Assembly (NCBI GenBank): GCA_030560485.1
Contig: JAKTTS010000090.1
Span: 1-38,702 of the forward strand
Origin: Ascoidea tarda (nom. inval.)
Lineage: Eukaryota; Ascomycota; Saccharomycetes; Ascoideales; Ascoideaceae
Reading direction: 5' to 3'
Length of the DNA stretch: 38,702 bases
In this document: one piece after another, positions 7,769 through 18,395 of the stretch
Layout of the letters: each line of letters opens with the position of its first letter
How positions within the stretch are numbered: the first letter of the stretch is position 1
Notes under the pieces: generated by a model
Told to the model about the DNA's origin: nothing
What the model saw: the letters and a program-made list of their open reading frames with translations, nothing else
Databases searched by the model: none
Position numbers and translations under genes: made by a program

Positions 7769-10700
7769 ATGCCTCCAAAGCTGAAACCCACTTCGAGTGC
7801 CTTTGCCAGTGAAGCTTCTTCTGACGAAGGCCTTGCCAACCAGAAACATAAAGGCTCAAAATCAAATTTTTCAAAGTATAGCCAATACAACCAAAATAGC
7901 CAGTCTAACCAATATGCTCAGTATGGTCAATATAACCAATACAACCAACATAACAGTTTCTACCAAAACCAAGCTCTTAATTCTGGTACCAATTACAACA
8001 GTTATGGAGCCGGTTTGGGTTATCAAGCAGGTGGTGTCAGACAGGCTCCACCACAATCCTATCAGGCCTATTTGCAACAACAACAAGCAGCTCAGCAACA
8101 ATTGAACAGTCCCGTTTCCAATAATAAGAACAAAAGAAATGACAAGAAAAAATACTCTAACCAAAAACATCACAATAAAAATGATCTTAACTACTCTTCT
8201 TCTTCTGAACCAAATAGCAATTTAAACTCGCCCAACCCATCTACTGTCTCATTAACTTCTTTAAACAACTCTTTTGCTAAGCTTGAATTTTCGCCAATTT
8301 CTCAATCAATTAACGAGTTCAAAACTGTGAAGTCTCTTACAGAAGTTAGAAAAATCTCAAACGATGTTGTTGAAAAGTTCGTTAATAATGATATCTCATC
8401 AAATAAATTAAACTTAATAAACACTTGGGATGTTGAAAATATTTTGAAAACATTAAGTAAAAACAAAAACCCAGCATTGGTCAGAGAATCTGCTATAATC
8501 TTATTGCAAACTTTAATCAAAAAATTGAGCTCTACTACTCCTAATGAATTATATTTCTTAAAATTTCTTCAATACCCATTGGATTCATTAGCCGATAAAG
8601 AGAATAGTATTAAAAGATCTGCTCAAACAACTCTTGATTTAATCTACAACTTGTTGCCAATTCAAACATTATCAAGTGTTTTATTGCCAATTTTATTAAA
8701 GTATTTAAGCTCTTCTGCAAAATGGAACTCTAAAATAGGTGCTTTAAAATTGGTAAATAAAATCATCACCGACTCTCCTGTTGATTTATTAGAATTTCAA
8801 TTTTATGATACAATTCCTGTATTAACTGATGTAATGACTGACTTCAAACCTGAATTAGCCAAAGAAGGTCTTAAAACTATAACCAACTTTATTAGTATTT
8901 TAGATAATTTGGATTTGAAAAATCGTTATGAAATCATCATTGAAACTTTAGGCAACCCTAAAAAGGTACCCGATTGTATAATGACTTTATCTTCCATCAC
9001 TTTTGTTGCTGAAGTTACAGAACCAACCTTATCTCTCTTGGTTCCAATTGTTTATAAATCACTTAATTTGTCTGGTTCTTCTCAAGAACAATTGAGAAAA
9101 ACTGTTGTCATTACTGAGAACTTGACAAGATTAGTGAATAATAAAAGAGAAATCGAGAAATTTATTCCATTATTATTACCATCAATTAAAAAAGTTGTTG
9201 ATACTGCTTCCTTGCCCGAAGTGAGAGAATTAGCTTCAAAGGCTTTGAAAGTTATTCAAGATGCCGATAATGAAAAATCCGATAATAAATTCCATGGTGT
9301 TATTGGAATTGAACAAACTTCAGAAATAATCCAAAATAGATTTAAAACTAATCCAAATCTCTTGTCATACTTATCTACAATAATTATGTCTGACGCTAAT
9401 GTAAATGACTGGCAAAGATTGCAAACTTACTTGGAAGACTGTTTCAAAGTAGTCATTCAAAACCCTCAAGATAGTGATAACGAAGAAGAAGAGTCATCTT
9501 TGTACGTCCCCGAAGTGATATTTGATTCAGAAGAATCAAAAAAACAATACATTGATTCTATTATTTACAATCTAAGAGAAATTTTCCACGTTCCAGTCAA
9601 ATCTTCTGGAGACGATGGTATTGAAATAGTTAACTCAGATTTTTCATTAGCTTATGGTAGTAGAATGTTATTAAACAAAACTAATTTACGTTTATTGAAA
9701 GGTCATAGATATGGTTTATGTGGAAGAAATGGTGCTGGTAAATCAACTTTAATGAGATCGGTTGCCAATGGTCAATTGGAAGGTTTTCCTTCAAAAGAAG
9801 AATTAAGAACTTGTTTTGTTGAACATAAATTGCAAGGTTCAGAAGCAGATTTAGATCTTGCTTCTTTCATTGCTCAAGATGAAGAGTTGGAAGGCATTTC
9901 GAAGGAAGCCATTGCAAGTGCTCTAGCCGATGTGGGATTTGACGAAGAAAGAAGAGCTCAAAATGTTGGATCATTGTCTGGTGGTTGGAAAATGAAATTA
10001 GAACTTGCTAGAGCAATGCTAATGAAAGCTGATGTGTTATTGTTGGATGAACCTACAAATCATTTAGATGTTGGAAACGTTAAATGGTTAGAAGACTACC
10101 TTAAAGATCATACTGAAATCACTTCTTTGATTGTTTCTCATGACTCCGGGTTTTTGGATAGTGTCTGTACAGATATTATACATTATGAAAACAAAAAATT
10201 GATTTATTACAAGGGAAACTTATCAGAGTTTGTTAAAGTCAAACCTGAAGGTAAATCGTACTATACTTTATCTGATTCAAATGTCAAGATGGCTTTCCCA
10301 CCACCTGGTATCTTAACTGGTGTTAAATCAAACACAAGAGCTGTTGCAAAAATGACTGATGTAACATTTTCATACCCTGGTGCTGCGAAACCATCTTTGA
10401 AAAATGTCTCTTGTGCCCTATCTCTATCTTCTAGAGTAGCAATTTTAGGACCTAATGGGGCCGGTAAATCTACCTTGATAAAATTACTAACTGGTGAATT
10501 GGTTCCTCAGGAAGGTAAAGTCGAAAAACATCCAAATTTGAGAATTGGGTACATTGCTCAACACGCTTTGCAACATGTTGAACAGCACAAAGAAAAAACT
10601 GCCAATCAATATTTACAGTGGAGATATAGATTTGGTGATGATAGAGAAGTTTTGTTAAAGGAATCACGTAAGATCGGTTCTAATGAAGAAAAAAAAATGA

Positions 10701-11500
10701 TGGAACATGAATTCGAAATTGATGACGGTAAGGGAAAAAGAGCCATAGAAGCAATTGTTGGTAGACAAAAGTTGAAAAAAACATTCCAATATGAGATTAA
10801 ATGGAAATTTTGGTTGCCTAGATATAACTCTTGGGTTTCTCGTGAAAAATTAATAGAGGAAGGTTTTAACAAGTTGGTTCAAAAATTTGATGATCATGAA
10901 GCCTCAAGAGAAGGTTTGGGTTATAGAGATTTAACTCCATCTGTAATTAGAAAGCATTTTGAAGATGTGGGTTTAGACGGTGAAATTGCTGATCATACCC
11001 CACTTGGTTCTTTATCTGGAGGTCAATTGGTCAAGGTCGTTATAGCTGGGGCTATGTGGAACAATCCTCATTTGTTGGTTCTTGATGAACCTACTAATTA
11101 TCTTGATAGAGATTCATTAGGTGGTTTGGCAGTTGCTATTAGAGACTGGTCTGGAGGTGTCGTTATGATTTCACATAACAACGAATTTGTTGGTGCATTG
11201 TGTCCTGAACAGTGGATTGTTGAAAATGGAACATTGGTGAATAAATCAATTGAAATCATTGACGAAAATAGATTTGAAGATGGTGGTCATGGAAATTTGG
11301 CAAATAGAGTTATCCAAGCTAAGAAAACAGTCGAAAACGACGATTCGCCAGCTAATATCAAAGTAAAGAAGAAGAAGAAGAAGAAATTGACAAGAAACGA
11401 AAAGAAAGCAAGAGAAGAATTCAGACGTCTTAAATATATTGAATGGTTATCTAGTCCAAAGGGCACACCCAAACCAGTGTATTCTGATGATGAAGATTAG
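7769..11500 (+). CDS. NEW1: New1, ABC-F translation factor with prion-like N-terminus
   Basis: A 1243-residue eEF3-like ABC-F ATPase. A Tyr/Asn/Gln-rich prion-like region (about 35-130, QYNQYNQHN-type repeats) precedes a HEAT-repeat region (about 190-520). The first ABC domain has Walker A GRNGAGKST at 652, signature LSGGW near 736 and LLLDEPTNHLD near 757-767. The second has GPNGAGKST at 894, a chromodomain-like insert at about 1000-1030 (IKWKFW...YNSWV), LSGGQ at 1082 and LVLDEPTNYLD. A poly-Lys tail follows. New1 binds ribosomes and helps termination or recycling at C-terminal Lys/Arg codons; the prion-like tract of the S. cerevisiae protein forms [NU+]. The ATG at 7769 gives the conserved MPPK start. 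The poly-YN tract and the domain order separate it from eEF3 itself. Confidence 0.95.
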   Translation: MPPKLKPTSSAFASEASSDEGLANQKHKGSKSNFSKYSQYNQNSQSNQYAQYGQYNQYNQHNSFYQNQALNSGTNYNSYGAGLGYQAGGVRQAPPQSYQAYLQQQQAAQQQLNSPVSNNKNKRNDKKKYSNQKHHNKNDLNYSSSSEPNSNLNSPNPSTVSLTSLNNSFAKLEFSPISQSINEFKTVKSLTEVRKISNDVVEKFVNNDISSNKLNLINTWDVENILKTLSKNKNPALVRESAIILLQTLIKKLSSTTPNELYFLKFLQYPLDSLADKENSIKRSAQTTLDLIYNLLPIQTLSSVLLPILLKYLSSSAKWNSKIGALKLVNKIITDSPVDLLEFQFYDTIPVLTDVMTDFKPELAKEGLKTITNFISILDNLDLKNRYEIIIETLGNPKKVPDCIMTLSSITFVAEVTEPTLSLLVPIVYKSLNLSGSSQEQLRKTVVITENLTRLVNNKREIEKFIPLLLPSIKKVVDTASLPEVRELASKALKVIQDADNEKSDNKFHGVIGIEQTSEIIQNRFKTNPNLLSYLSTIIMSDANVNDWQRLQTYLEDCFKVVIQNPQDSDNEEEESSLYVPEVIFDSEESKKQYIDSIIYNLREIFHVPVKSSGDDGIEIVNSDFSLAYGSRMLLNKTNLRLLKGHRYGLCGRNGAGKSTLMRSVANGQLEGFPSKEELRTCFVEHKLQGSEADLDLASFIAQDEELEGISKEAIASALADVGFDEERRAQNVGSLSGGWKMKLELARAMLMKADVLLLDEPTNHLDVGNVKWLEDYLKDHTEITSLIVSHDSGFLDSVCTDIIHYENKKLIYYKGNLSEFVKVKPEGKSYYTLSDSNVKMAFPPPGILTGVKSNTRAVAKMTDVTFSYPGAAKPSLKNVSCALSLSSRVAILGPNGAGKSTLIKLLTGELVPQEGKVEKHPNLRIGYIAQHALQHVEQHKEKTANQYLQWRYRFGDDREVLLKESRKIGSNEEKKMMEHEFEIDDGKGKRAIEAIVGRQKLKKTFQYEIKWKFWLPRYNSWVSREKLIEEGFNKLVQKFDDHEASREGLGYRDLTPSVIRKHFEDVGLDGEIADHTPLGSLSGGQLVKVVIAGAMWNNPHLLVLDEPTNYLDRDSLGGLAVAIRDWSGGVVMISHNNEFVGALCPEQWIVENGTLVNKSIEIIDENRFEDGGHGNLANRVIQAKKTVENDDSPANIKVKKKKKKKLTRNEKKAREEFRRLKYIEWLSSPKGTPKPVYSDDED

Positions 11501-11918
11501 ATAAATTATCTATTTTGAAACATGGCATATTATTGATTTTTTTTTTTTCTTTTCCAATTTTAGACTAATATTTTTTTTTTTTGATTTTAATTGTACTTTT
11601 CCATATTAACACCCAATAGACTTTCCTTATTCTTTCCTTATTCTTTCCAACTAATTCTATAGAGTTCTAGCTAAATCTTTAAATTGCATACAAAATTAAT
11701 AAGAAAATATTTAAAAAGGTTTAAATTAGTTTATTAATAATATTAAATATTCATAAAATATATGTAGTCCAATTATACAATGCTAAACAAAAAGATTAAA
11801 GAATATAAAAAATAATCGACAAAAAATAATAACAAAAATAATACACTTAATCATTTTCAGTAAATTCCCAAAAATTAGTTTACCAAAACAACGCTTATAG
11901 AAGCTTATCAATATTAGT
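11501..11918. other. Convergent terminator region, NEW1 / GLT1
   Basis: AT-rich sequence between two converging genes, with poly(T) runs just after NEW1 and a short direct repeat of TTTCCTTATTC at about 11625-11650. No gene is supported here. Confidence 0.6.
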
Positions 11919-14900
11919 TTATGCAATAGAGGCCAATTCCTCAAGTAATTTAAAATCACGCTGAAGAATTGATCCATCACCAGGCAAATTACTGGATCCT
12001 ATAAGATAGTTATCAACTTCTCTAGCACATTGCCTACCTTCTTGGATGCCCCAAACAACTAAGGATTGACCACGACGACAATCACCAGCAGCAAACAAAT
12101 TAGTTTCATTATCAACCTTGTATCCCTTTGGATTTATAGTAGAAATGTTACCACGTTTATTTCTTGGAGCCTCTAAATTCTCAGCCTCAGGACCAATAAA
12201 ACCCATAGATAATAAAACAACATCAGCAGCAAAAATTTCTTCAGAGCCAGGAATTTCAGCCATTTGCCAGGCACCACTTTCTGATTTCTTCCACTCAACT
12301 CTAACAGTTTTAATACCTCTAACATTACCATCTTCATCAGCGATGAACTCCTTCGATAAGATGCAGTATTCGCGAGGGTCTTTTCCGTATTTTTCCTCAA
12401 CTTCAACATGACCATAATCAACACGGAAAATACGAGGCCATTGAGGCCATGGATTATCTTTTGAACGATCTGCTGGAGGATGAGGTAACAATTCAAAGTT
12501 GACAACTGACTTAGCACCATGACGAGTAGCAGTACCTAAACAATCATTACCAGTATCACCACCTCCAATGACAATGACATTCTTGCCTTCTAAGGTTTTT
12601 CTTATGCTTTCAAGTTCATTCTCCAACAAAGCTTTGGTGTTGAAGTGTAATAATTGCATAGCAAACATGATGTTTTTATTTTCACGACCTGGAATCTTTA
12701 AATCGCGAGGAATGGTTGATCCCACACATAAAACAACAGAATCATATTCATCTTTGAGTTCTTCAACAGTTACATCTTCTCCAATGGTTACATTGCATTC
12801 AAAAGTGATTCCTTCTGCTTCCAATAAATCAGTACGACGTTTAACAATTCTCTTATCTAATTTCATGTTTGGAATACCGTACATTAAAAGACCACCTGGA
12901 CGATCTGATCTTTCAAAAACAGTCACTAAATGACCAGCTTTATTTAATTGATCAGCGCAAGATAAACCAGCAGGACCAGAGCCAACAATAGCAACCTTTT
13001 TTCCAGTTCTGAAGCTTGGAGGGCTGGGTTTGATCCAATTTTGATTGAAACCATGATCAATAATAGCAGCCTCAATGGCTTTGATAGAAACTGGGTCATC
13101 AACCAAATTCAACGTGCAAGCAGATTCCTGACAAGGAGCAGGGCAAATTCTTCCAGTGAATTCTGGGAAATTGTTTGTCATTAACAATCTTTGTAATGCA
13201 TCGAACCATCTATCTTTAAAAACAAGTTCGTTCCATTTAGGAATAATGTTAGAAATTGGACAACCGGTATCAGAAGAACAATATGGAGTACCACAATCCA
13301 TACAACGTGCTGCTTGGTATTGTAATTCTTCTCTTGTTAATCTCGATGACATTTCATTCCAATCCTTAAGACGGTCTTTTGCAGGTCTATATCTTTCCTT
13401 ACGACGCTTGTACTTCATAAAACCACGAATTCTATCGATTTTAGCAAAATTTTTCTTTTCTTGAGAAACGTTAATAATGGTGTCTTCCAAGTCCATAACT
13501 TTTGGCTCTTTGGCTGTTTCCTTGAATGAAACGACTTTTTTCAATTGATTTTTAAGATGGGCTTTTTTCTTCATAATTTCCCCATTGGTAACATCGGATT
13601 CAGGATCTTGACGAATAGTTTTGAGGAAACGTTGGATCTCAAGTTTCCTGTTATTTTCAATCTTTCTCTTTTCGGCTTCTAAGACCTTCTTATATTCAGT
13701 AGGCAAAACCTTGACAAAACGAGGTAATATACGGTTAAAATCCGCTAAAACAGATTCACCCAATTCAGAGCCTGTGTAATGAACATGATCTTCAATTAAA
13801 GCACGCACAAAAGCAATTTCAGCTGGATCGCTTAAGGAAATCAATTCAACTAATTCTGGATTAATATTTTCAGTGAGTTCTTGGCCGATGTCTAAAACAT
13901 AAGCGATACCACCAGACATACCAGCAGCAAAGTTTCTTCCAGTTTTACCTAAAACCACAATACGGCCACCAGTCATATACTCACAACCATGATCTCCAAC
14001 ACCTTCAACAACAGCATTGGCACCAGAATTACGAACAGCAAAACGTTCTGCAGCAATACCACGGAAAAAAGCAGTACCAGATGTAGCACCATATAAACAG
14101 GTATTACCAATAATGATGTTTTCTTCAGCTTTGAAAGAAGAACTTTTAGGTGGGTATATAATAAGACGGCCACCAGATAAACCTTTACCAACATAATCAT
14201 TTGCGTCACCCTCAAGTTCCAAAGTAATACCAGGAGCAAGAAATGCACCAAATGATTGACCAGCATTACCCTTGATATTCACATGAACAGTATCATGAGG
14301 TAATCCTTGCTCACCAAATTTCTTGGAGATACGGTATGATAAGGTAGAACCCAAAGCACGATCAGTGTTAATAATGTCTGCTTCAATAGTAACTGGCAAT
14401 CCACGGTCAAGAGTTACTTCAGATTCATCTATTAATTTGTTATCAAGACGAATATGTAATCTATGGTCTTGTTTTTTGACGCAACGAGTTGCAACACCTG
14501 GACGGATGGTATGAGCTGGTGTCAAAATGGGGGATAAATCAAGATTTGCACTTTTGGTTGTTCTCAAGTCATCTCTAACCTTTAATTTTTCGGCACGACC
14601 AACCATCTCATTAATAGTTCTGAAACCTAATTTAGCCATAATTCCACGTAATTCTTGAGATAAATAATAAAAAAAGTTGATAACATGTTCTGGAGTACCT
14701 TTAAATTTCTTACGTAACTCAGGGTCCTGAGTAGCAATACCAACAGCACAAGTGTTAAGATGACATTTTCTCAACATAATACAACCCATTGCAATTAATG
14801 GAGCAGTAGCAAAACCCCATTCTTCGGCACCGAGTAAACATGCAACTGCAATATCACGTCCAGTTTTAATTTGACCGTCAGTTTGAACAATTACACGCCC

Positions 14901-17900
14901 TCTTAAATCATTGAGAACTAGTGTTTGATGAGTTTCAGCTAAACCCAATTCCCAAGGCAAACCTGCGTTTTTAATACCTGTCCAACGAGCAGCACCGGTA
15001 CCACCATCGTGACCAGAAATCAAAATGTGATCAGCTTTGGCTTTGGCGACACCAGAAGCAATAATACCAACACCAACTTCTGAAACTAATTTCACCGAAA
15101 CACGGGCTCTAGGGTTTGAACATTTTAAATCATAGATCAATTGTTTCAAATCTTCAATAGAATAAATATCGTGATGAGGAGGTGGGGAAATTAAACCGAC
15201 ACCTGGAGTTGAATGACGAGTCTTAGCAATCGATGTTGATACTTTATGACCCGGTAGCTCACCACCTTCACCTGGTTTAGCGCCTTGAGCCATTTTAATT
15301 TGCAATTCTTCAGCATCAGACAAGTAGTAGGATGTGACACCAAATCTTCCAGATGCAACTTGTTTAATAGCAGATCTCATGGTATCACCATTTTCAAATA
15401 TAATTGAACGTTCAGGATCTTCACCACCTTCACCAGTGTTAGATTTACCTCCTAGTCTGTTCATTGCAACAGCCAATGTTGAGTGAGCTTCCATAGAAAT
15501 AGAACCATAAGACATGGCACCAGTTACAAATCTTCTGACGATTTCAGTCCAAGGTTCAACTTGGTCAATGGGCACTGGCTTGGAATTTTCAAAATCAAAA
15601 TCTAATAAACCTCTTAGTGTACAACTTTTTATTGCTTCATATTCATTTTTAGAATATGCTTCATAAGCCTTTTCGTTTTTATTTCTAACAGCGTCTTGAA
15701 TATTTGCAATAGCAACAGGATTGTTAATATGAGGATCACCACCATCTCTCCAGTGATATTCACCAGTTTCAGGCAAGGTATCTAACTTCACAGTAGCTCT
15801 GGTAGGGAACCCACGTTCGTGTAATGAAATAGCGTCTTGAGCAATATATTCAAAAGTAATACCTTTTATTCTTGATGCAGTACCTGCAAAACAACGGTCA
15901 ACAACAGAATTATCAACCCCCAAGGCTTCAAAAATTTGAGCACCTTTGTAAGAAGCTAAAGTTGAGATACCCATTTTTGACATAACTTTCAAAACACCAC
16001 CATCAATAGAGTGTTTATAGTTTTCAATTACTTGCTCATCAGATAGCTCTTTACGAAGTAAACCTTCATGGTTCATTCTAATTAAGGTTTCCATTGCTAA
16101 GTAAGGGTTGATAGCATCAGCACCATAACCAAGTAAAACACAGATATGATGAACTTCTCTTGCTTCGGCAGTTTCAAGGAATAAAGCGACTTTTGATCTT
16201 TGTTTTTGACGAACTAAATAGTGATGAACAGCACCACAGGAGACTAAAGAAGAAACAGCAACATTAGTTTCAGAAGTTTTTCTATCAGAAAGAATTATAA
16301 CAGAACAATCATTTAATATGGCTTCTGAAGTTTCCTGGCAGATTCTATCAATAGCGTTAGTATAACCCAATAAACCTTCGGATCTATCAAAAGTTATATC
16401 AATTGTTGCGACTGTGTATTTTGGAAGAACTTTTGAAATGTTGCTTAAAGCTCTAAATTCGGGGATGGAAAGAATTGGGGAACGTAAGAAAATTCTTCCA
16501 CATTGAGTGGGTTTAATTTCTAGAAGATTACCTTGAGGACCAACATAGCATTCTAAAGACATGACAATACTCTCTCTAATTGGATCGATTGGTGGATTAG
16601 TAACTTGAGCAAACAATTGACGAAAATAGTCGTACATTAATCTTGGTTGTTCAGCAAGACAAGCTAAAGGACCATCATGACCCATAGAACCTAATGCTTC
16701 TTTACCATCCTGAGCCATTGTCGCTAATAATAAATTGATTTGTTCAAAAGAGTAGCCAAATGTTTTTAGTAATGGGTCACTTTGAACAGTAACATCGCCA
16801 GAGATGTCGACATCTAAACAATGACCAAAGCCTCTTGTTTCTAATTTGTTGGTTAAATCAGGCAAAGTGATCAAATTAGCAGATAACCAAGATTTGAAAT
16901 CGAATTTTGAAGCAACGTTTTGTTTCAATTCTCTGTCATCAACAATACGGCCTTCTTTGGTATCAACCAATAGCATTCTACCAGGTTTAAGACGACCTTT
17001 TGATACAATTTTCTCTGGGTCAATTTGAATAACACCAACTTCAGAAGCACAAATGATATGATCATCGTTTGTGATGTAATAACGGCAAGGTCTTAAACCG
17101 TTACGGTCTAAGTTAGCACCACAGTATCTGCCATCAGAGAAGGTAAATAAAGCCGGACCATCCCAAGGTTCCATTAAACAAGCCGCCCATTCATAAAAGG
17201 CTCTTTTCTTTGGATCCATGTTTGGGTTATTTTGCCATGCTTCTGGAATTAGTAGCATAACAGCTTCTGGAAGACTTAGTATGCCATTTATGATTAACAA
17301 CTCCAAAACATTATCAACAGCAGCGGAATCAGAGCCACCTTCTTCGATAATTGGGTATAATTTATCTAGTTCATCGCCAAATAATTCTGAGGCCATGACA
17401 CCTTCTCTAGCTCTCATCCAGTTTTTGTTACCGCGAAGAGTATTGATTTCACCATTGTGAGCAGCCCATCTTAAGGGTTGAGCTCTATCCCAGGATGGGA
17501 AAGTGTTTGTTGAGAAACGAGAGTGAACCAAAGCAAAATGACATTCATATTCAGCGTTGGCTAAATCATGATAGTAATTATAAACTTGAGCAGGGACTAA
17601 TTGACCTTTGTAGACAATGTTTTTACTTGACAAAGAGCAGATATAGAACCAATTGTGGAGACCGATTGCATGAGTTGATTGTTTCCTTAGGATGTATAAT
17701 TGTCTATCGAATAGCTTTTGATATTCGGATTCGAATTGGTCGTCAGAAAGAATTTTAGCAGGTTGATTAGAAGCACCATAGTAAGATTCCAAAACCACGG
17801 CTGGTTGTAAAATTAAAGGTTCTCTTGACAAGGCAGCGGGGCCGAGGATGGATGAGTCGTGGGGGACAGTTCTCCAACCAAGAACCCTTAGACCTAAGGA

Positions 17901-18395
17901 GGAAGCAATCTGTTCGAAAGTTTGCTTCGATTTGGTTAATACAGCTTCATCCTTTTTGAAGAAAACGTTACCAACAGCATAATGGCCTAGAGGAGGCAAA
18001 GTTACGTTACAAAAATACTGGAATTCTCTTTGCATAAACTTGTGAGGAATAGAGGTCATAACACCAGCACCATCACCATCTCTTGCATCGGAACCAACAG
18101 CACCTCTATGGGTCATGTTGCAAAGCAAGAATCTTGCATCAGATACGATTTTGTGAGATTTTCTGCCTTTGATATCGCAGGTGAAACCAACACCACAGGC
18201 GTCCTTTTCGTATTCTGGATCATACAAACCCTTTGCGGTAGGCAAAGCACAAGCCCAGGATTTGTTTTCGGGAGTTTCGTCGTATTCATAAAGATTCAGC
18301 TGTTCTTCACTGTCGACAGAACCAGTGGTGTTGTGCTGTATTGAGTCGTTTGGCGGTATATCAAGGCTGGTTCCGGAAATATCAGAGGAAATCAT
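11919..18395 (-). CDS. GLT1: NADH-dependent glutamate synthase (GOGAT)
   Basis: A 2158-residue fused GOGAT that converts glutamine and 2-oxoglutarate to two glutamates using NADH. A propeptide ends before Cys67 (DACGVGF), the N-terminal nucleophile of the class-II amidotransferase domain. After the central and FMN-binding synthase domains comes the 3Fe-4S motif C-x5-C-x4-C (CIMLRKCHLNTC, about 1200). A GxG-rich alpha-subunit beta-helix (about 1340-1560) follows. The beta-subunit part has CMDCGTPYC near 1696, GRICPAPC, the FAD motif VGSGPAG near 1800 and the NAD(P)H motif IGGGDTG near 1938. Length matches yeast Glt1 (2145). All domains look intact. A charged linker joins the two halves at about 1600-1680. 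Likely cytosolic, in ammonia assimilation. Confidence 0.98.
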   Translation of the reverse strand: MISSDISGTSLDIPPNDSIQHNTTGSVDSEEQLNLYEYDETPENKSWACALPTAKGLYDPEYEKDACGVGFTCDIKGRKSHKIVSDARFLLCNMTHRGAVGSDARDGDGAGVMTSIPHKFMQREFQYFCNVTLPPLGHYAVGNVFFKKDEAVLTKSKQTFEQIASSLGLRVLGWRTVPHDSSILGPAALSREPLILQPAVVLESYYGASNQPAKILSDDQFESEYQKLFDRQLYILRKQSTHAIGLHNWFYICSLSSKNIVYKGQLVPAQVYNYYHDLANAEYECHFALVHSRFSTNTFPSWDRAQPLRWAAHNGEINTLRGNKNWMRAREGVMASELFGDELDKLYPIIEEGGSDSAAVDNVLELLIINGILSLPEAVMLLIPEAWQNNPNMDPKKRAFYEWAACLMEPWDGPALFTFSDGRYCGANLDRNGLRPCRYYITNDDHIICASEVGVIQIDPEKIVSKGRLKPGRMLLVDTKEGRIVDDRELKQNVASKFDFKSWLSANLITLPDLTNKLETRGFGHCLDVDISGDVTVQSDPLLKTFGYSFEQINLLLATMAQDGKEALGSMGHDGPLACLAEQPRLMYDYFRQLFAQVTNPPIDPIRESIVMSLECYVGPQGNLLEIKPTQCGRIFLRSPILSIPEFRALSNISKVLPKYTVATIDITFDRSEGLLGYTNAIDRICQETSEAILNDCSVIILSDRKTSETNVAVSSLVSCGAVHHYLVRQKQRSKVALFLETAEAREVHHICVLLGYGADAINPYLAMETLIRMNHEGLLRKELSDEQVIENYKHSIDGGVLKVMSKMGISTLASYKGAQIFEALGVDNSVVDRCFAGTASRIKGITFEYIAQDAISLHERGFPTRATVKLDTLPETGEYHWRDGGDPHINNPVAIANIQDAVRNKNEKAYEAYSKNEYEAIKSCTLRGLLDFDFENSKPVPIDQVEPWTEIVRRFVTGAMSYGSISMEAHSTLAVAMNRLGGKSNTGEGGEDPERSIIFENGDTMRSAIKQVASGRFGVTSYYLSDAEELQIKMAQGAKPGEGGELPGHKVSTSIAKTRHSTPGVGLISPPPHHDIYSIEDLKQLIYDLKCSNPRARVSVKLVSEVGVGIIASGVAKAKADHILISGHDGGTGAARWTGIKNAGLPWELGLAETHQTLVLNDLRGRVIVQTDGQIKTGRDIAVACLLGAEEWGFATAPLIAMGCIMLRKCHLNTCAVGIATQDPELRKKFKGTPEHVINFFYYLSQELRGIMAKLGFRTINEMVGRAEKLKVRDDLRTTKSANLDLSPILTPAHTIRPGVATRCVKKQDHRLHIRLDNKLIDESEVTLDRGLPVTIEADIINTDRALGSTLSYRISKKFGEQGLPHDTVHVNIKGNAGQSFGAFLAPGITLELEGDANDYVGKGLSGGRLIIYPPKSSSFKAEENIIIGNTCLYGATSGTAFFRGIAAERFAVRNSGANAVVEGVGDHGCEYMTGGRIVVLGKTGRNFAAGMSGGIAYVLDIGQELTENINPELVELISLSDPAEIAFVRALIEDHVHYTGSELGESVLADFNRILPRFVKVLPTEYKKVLEAEKRKIENNRKLEIQRFLKTIRQDPESDVTNGEIMKKKAHLKNQLKKVVSFKETAKEPKVMDLEDTIINVSQEKKNFAKIDRIRGFMKYKRRKERYRPAKDRLKDWNEMSSRLTREELQYQAARCMDCGTPYCSSDTGCPISNIIPKWNELVFKDRWFDALQRLLMTNNFPEFTGRICPAPCQESACTLNLVDDPVSIKAIEAAIIDHGFNQNWIKPSPPSFRTGKKVAIVGSGPAGLSCADQLNKAGHLVTVFERSDRPGGLLMYGIPNMKLDKRIVKRRTDLLEAEGITFECNVTIGEDVTVEELKDEYDSVVLCVGSTIPRDLKIPGRENKNIMFAMQLLHFNTKALLENELESIRKTLEGKNVIVIGGGDTGNDCLGTATRHGAKSVVNFELLPHPPADRSKDNPWPQWPRIFRVDYGHVEVEEKYGKDPREYCILSKEFIADEDGNVRGIKTVRVEWKKSESGAWQMAEIPGSEEIFAADVVLLSMGFIGPEAENLEAPRNKRGNISTINPKGYKVDNETNLFAAGDCRRGQSLVVWGIQEGRQCAREVDNYLIGSSNLPGDGSILQRDFKLLEELASIA

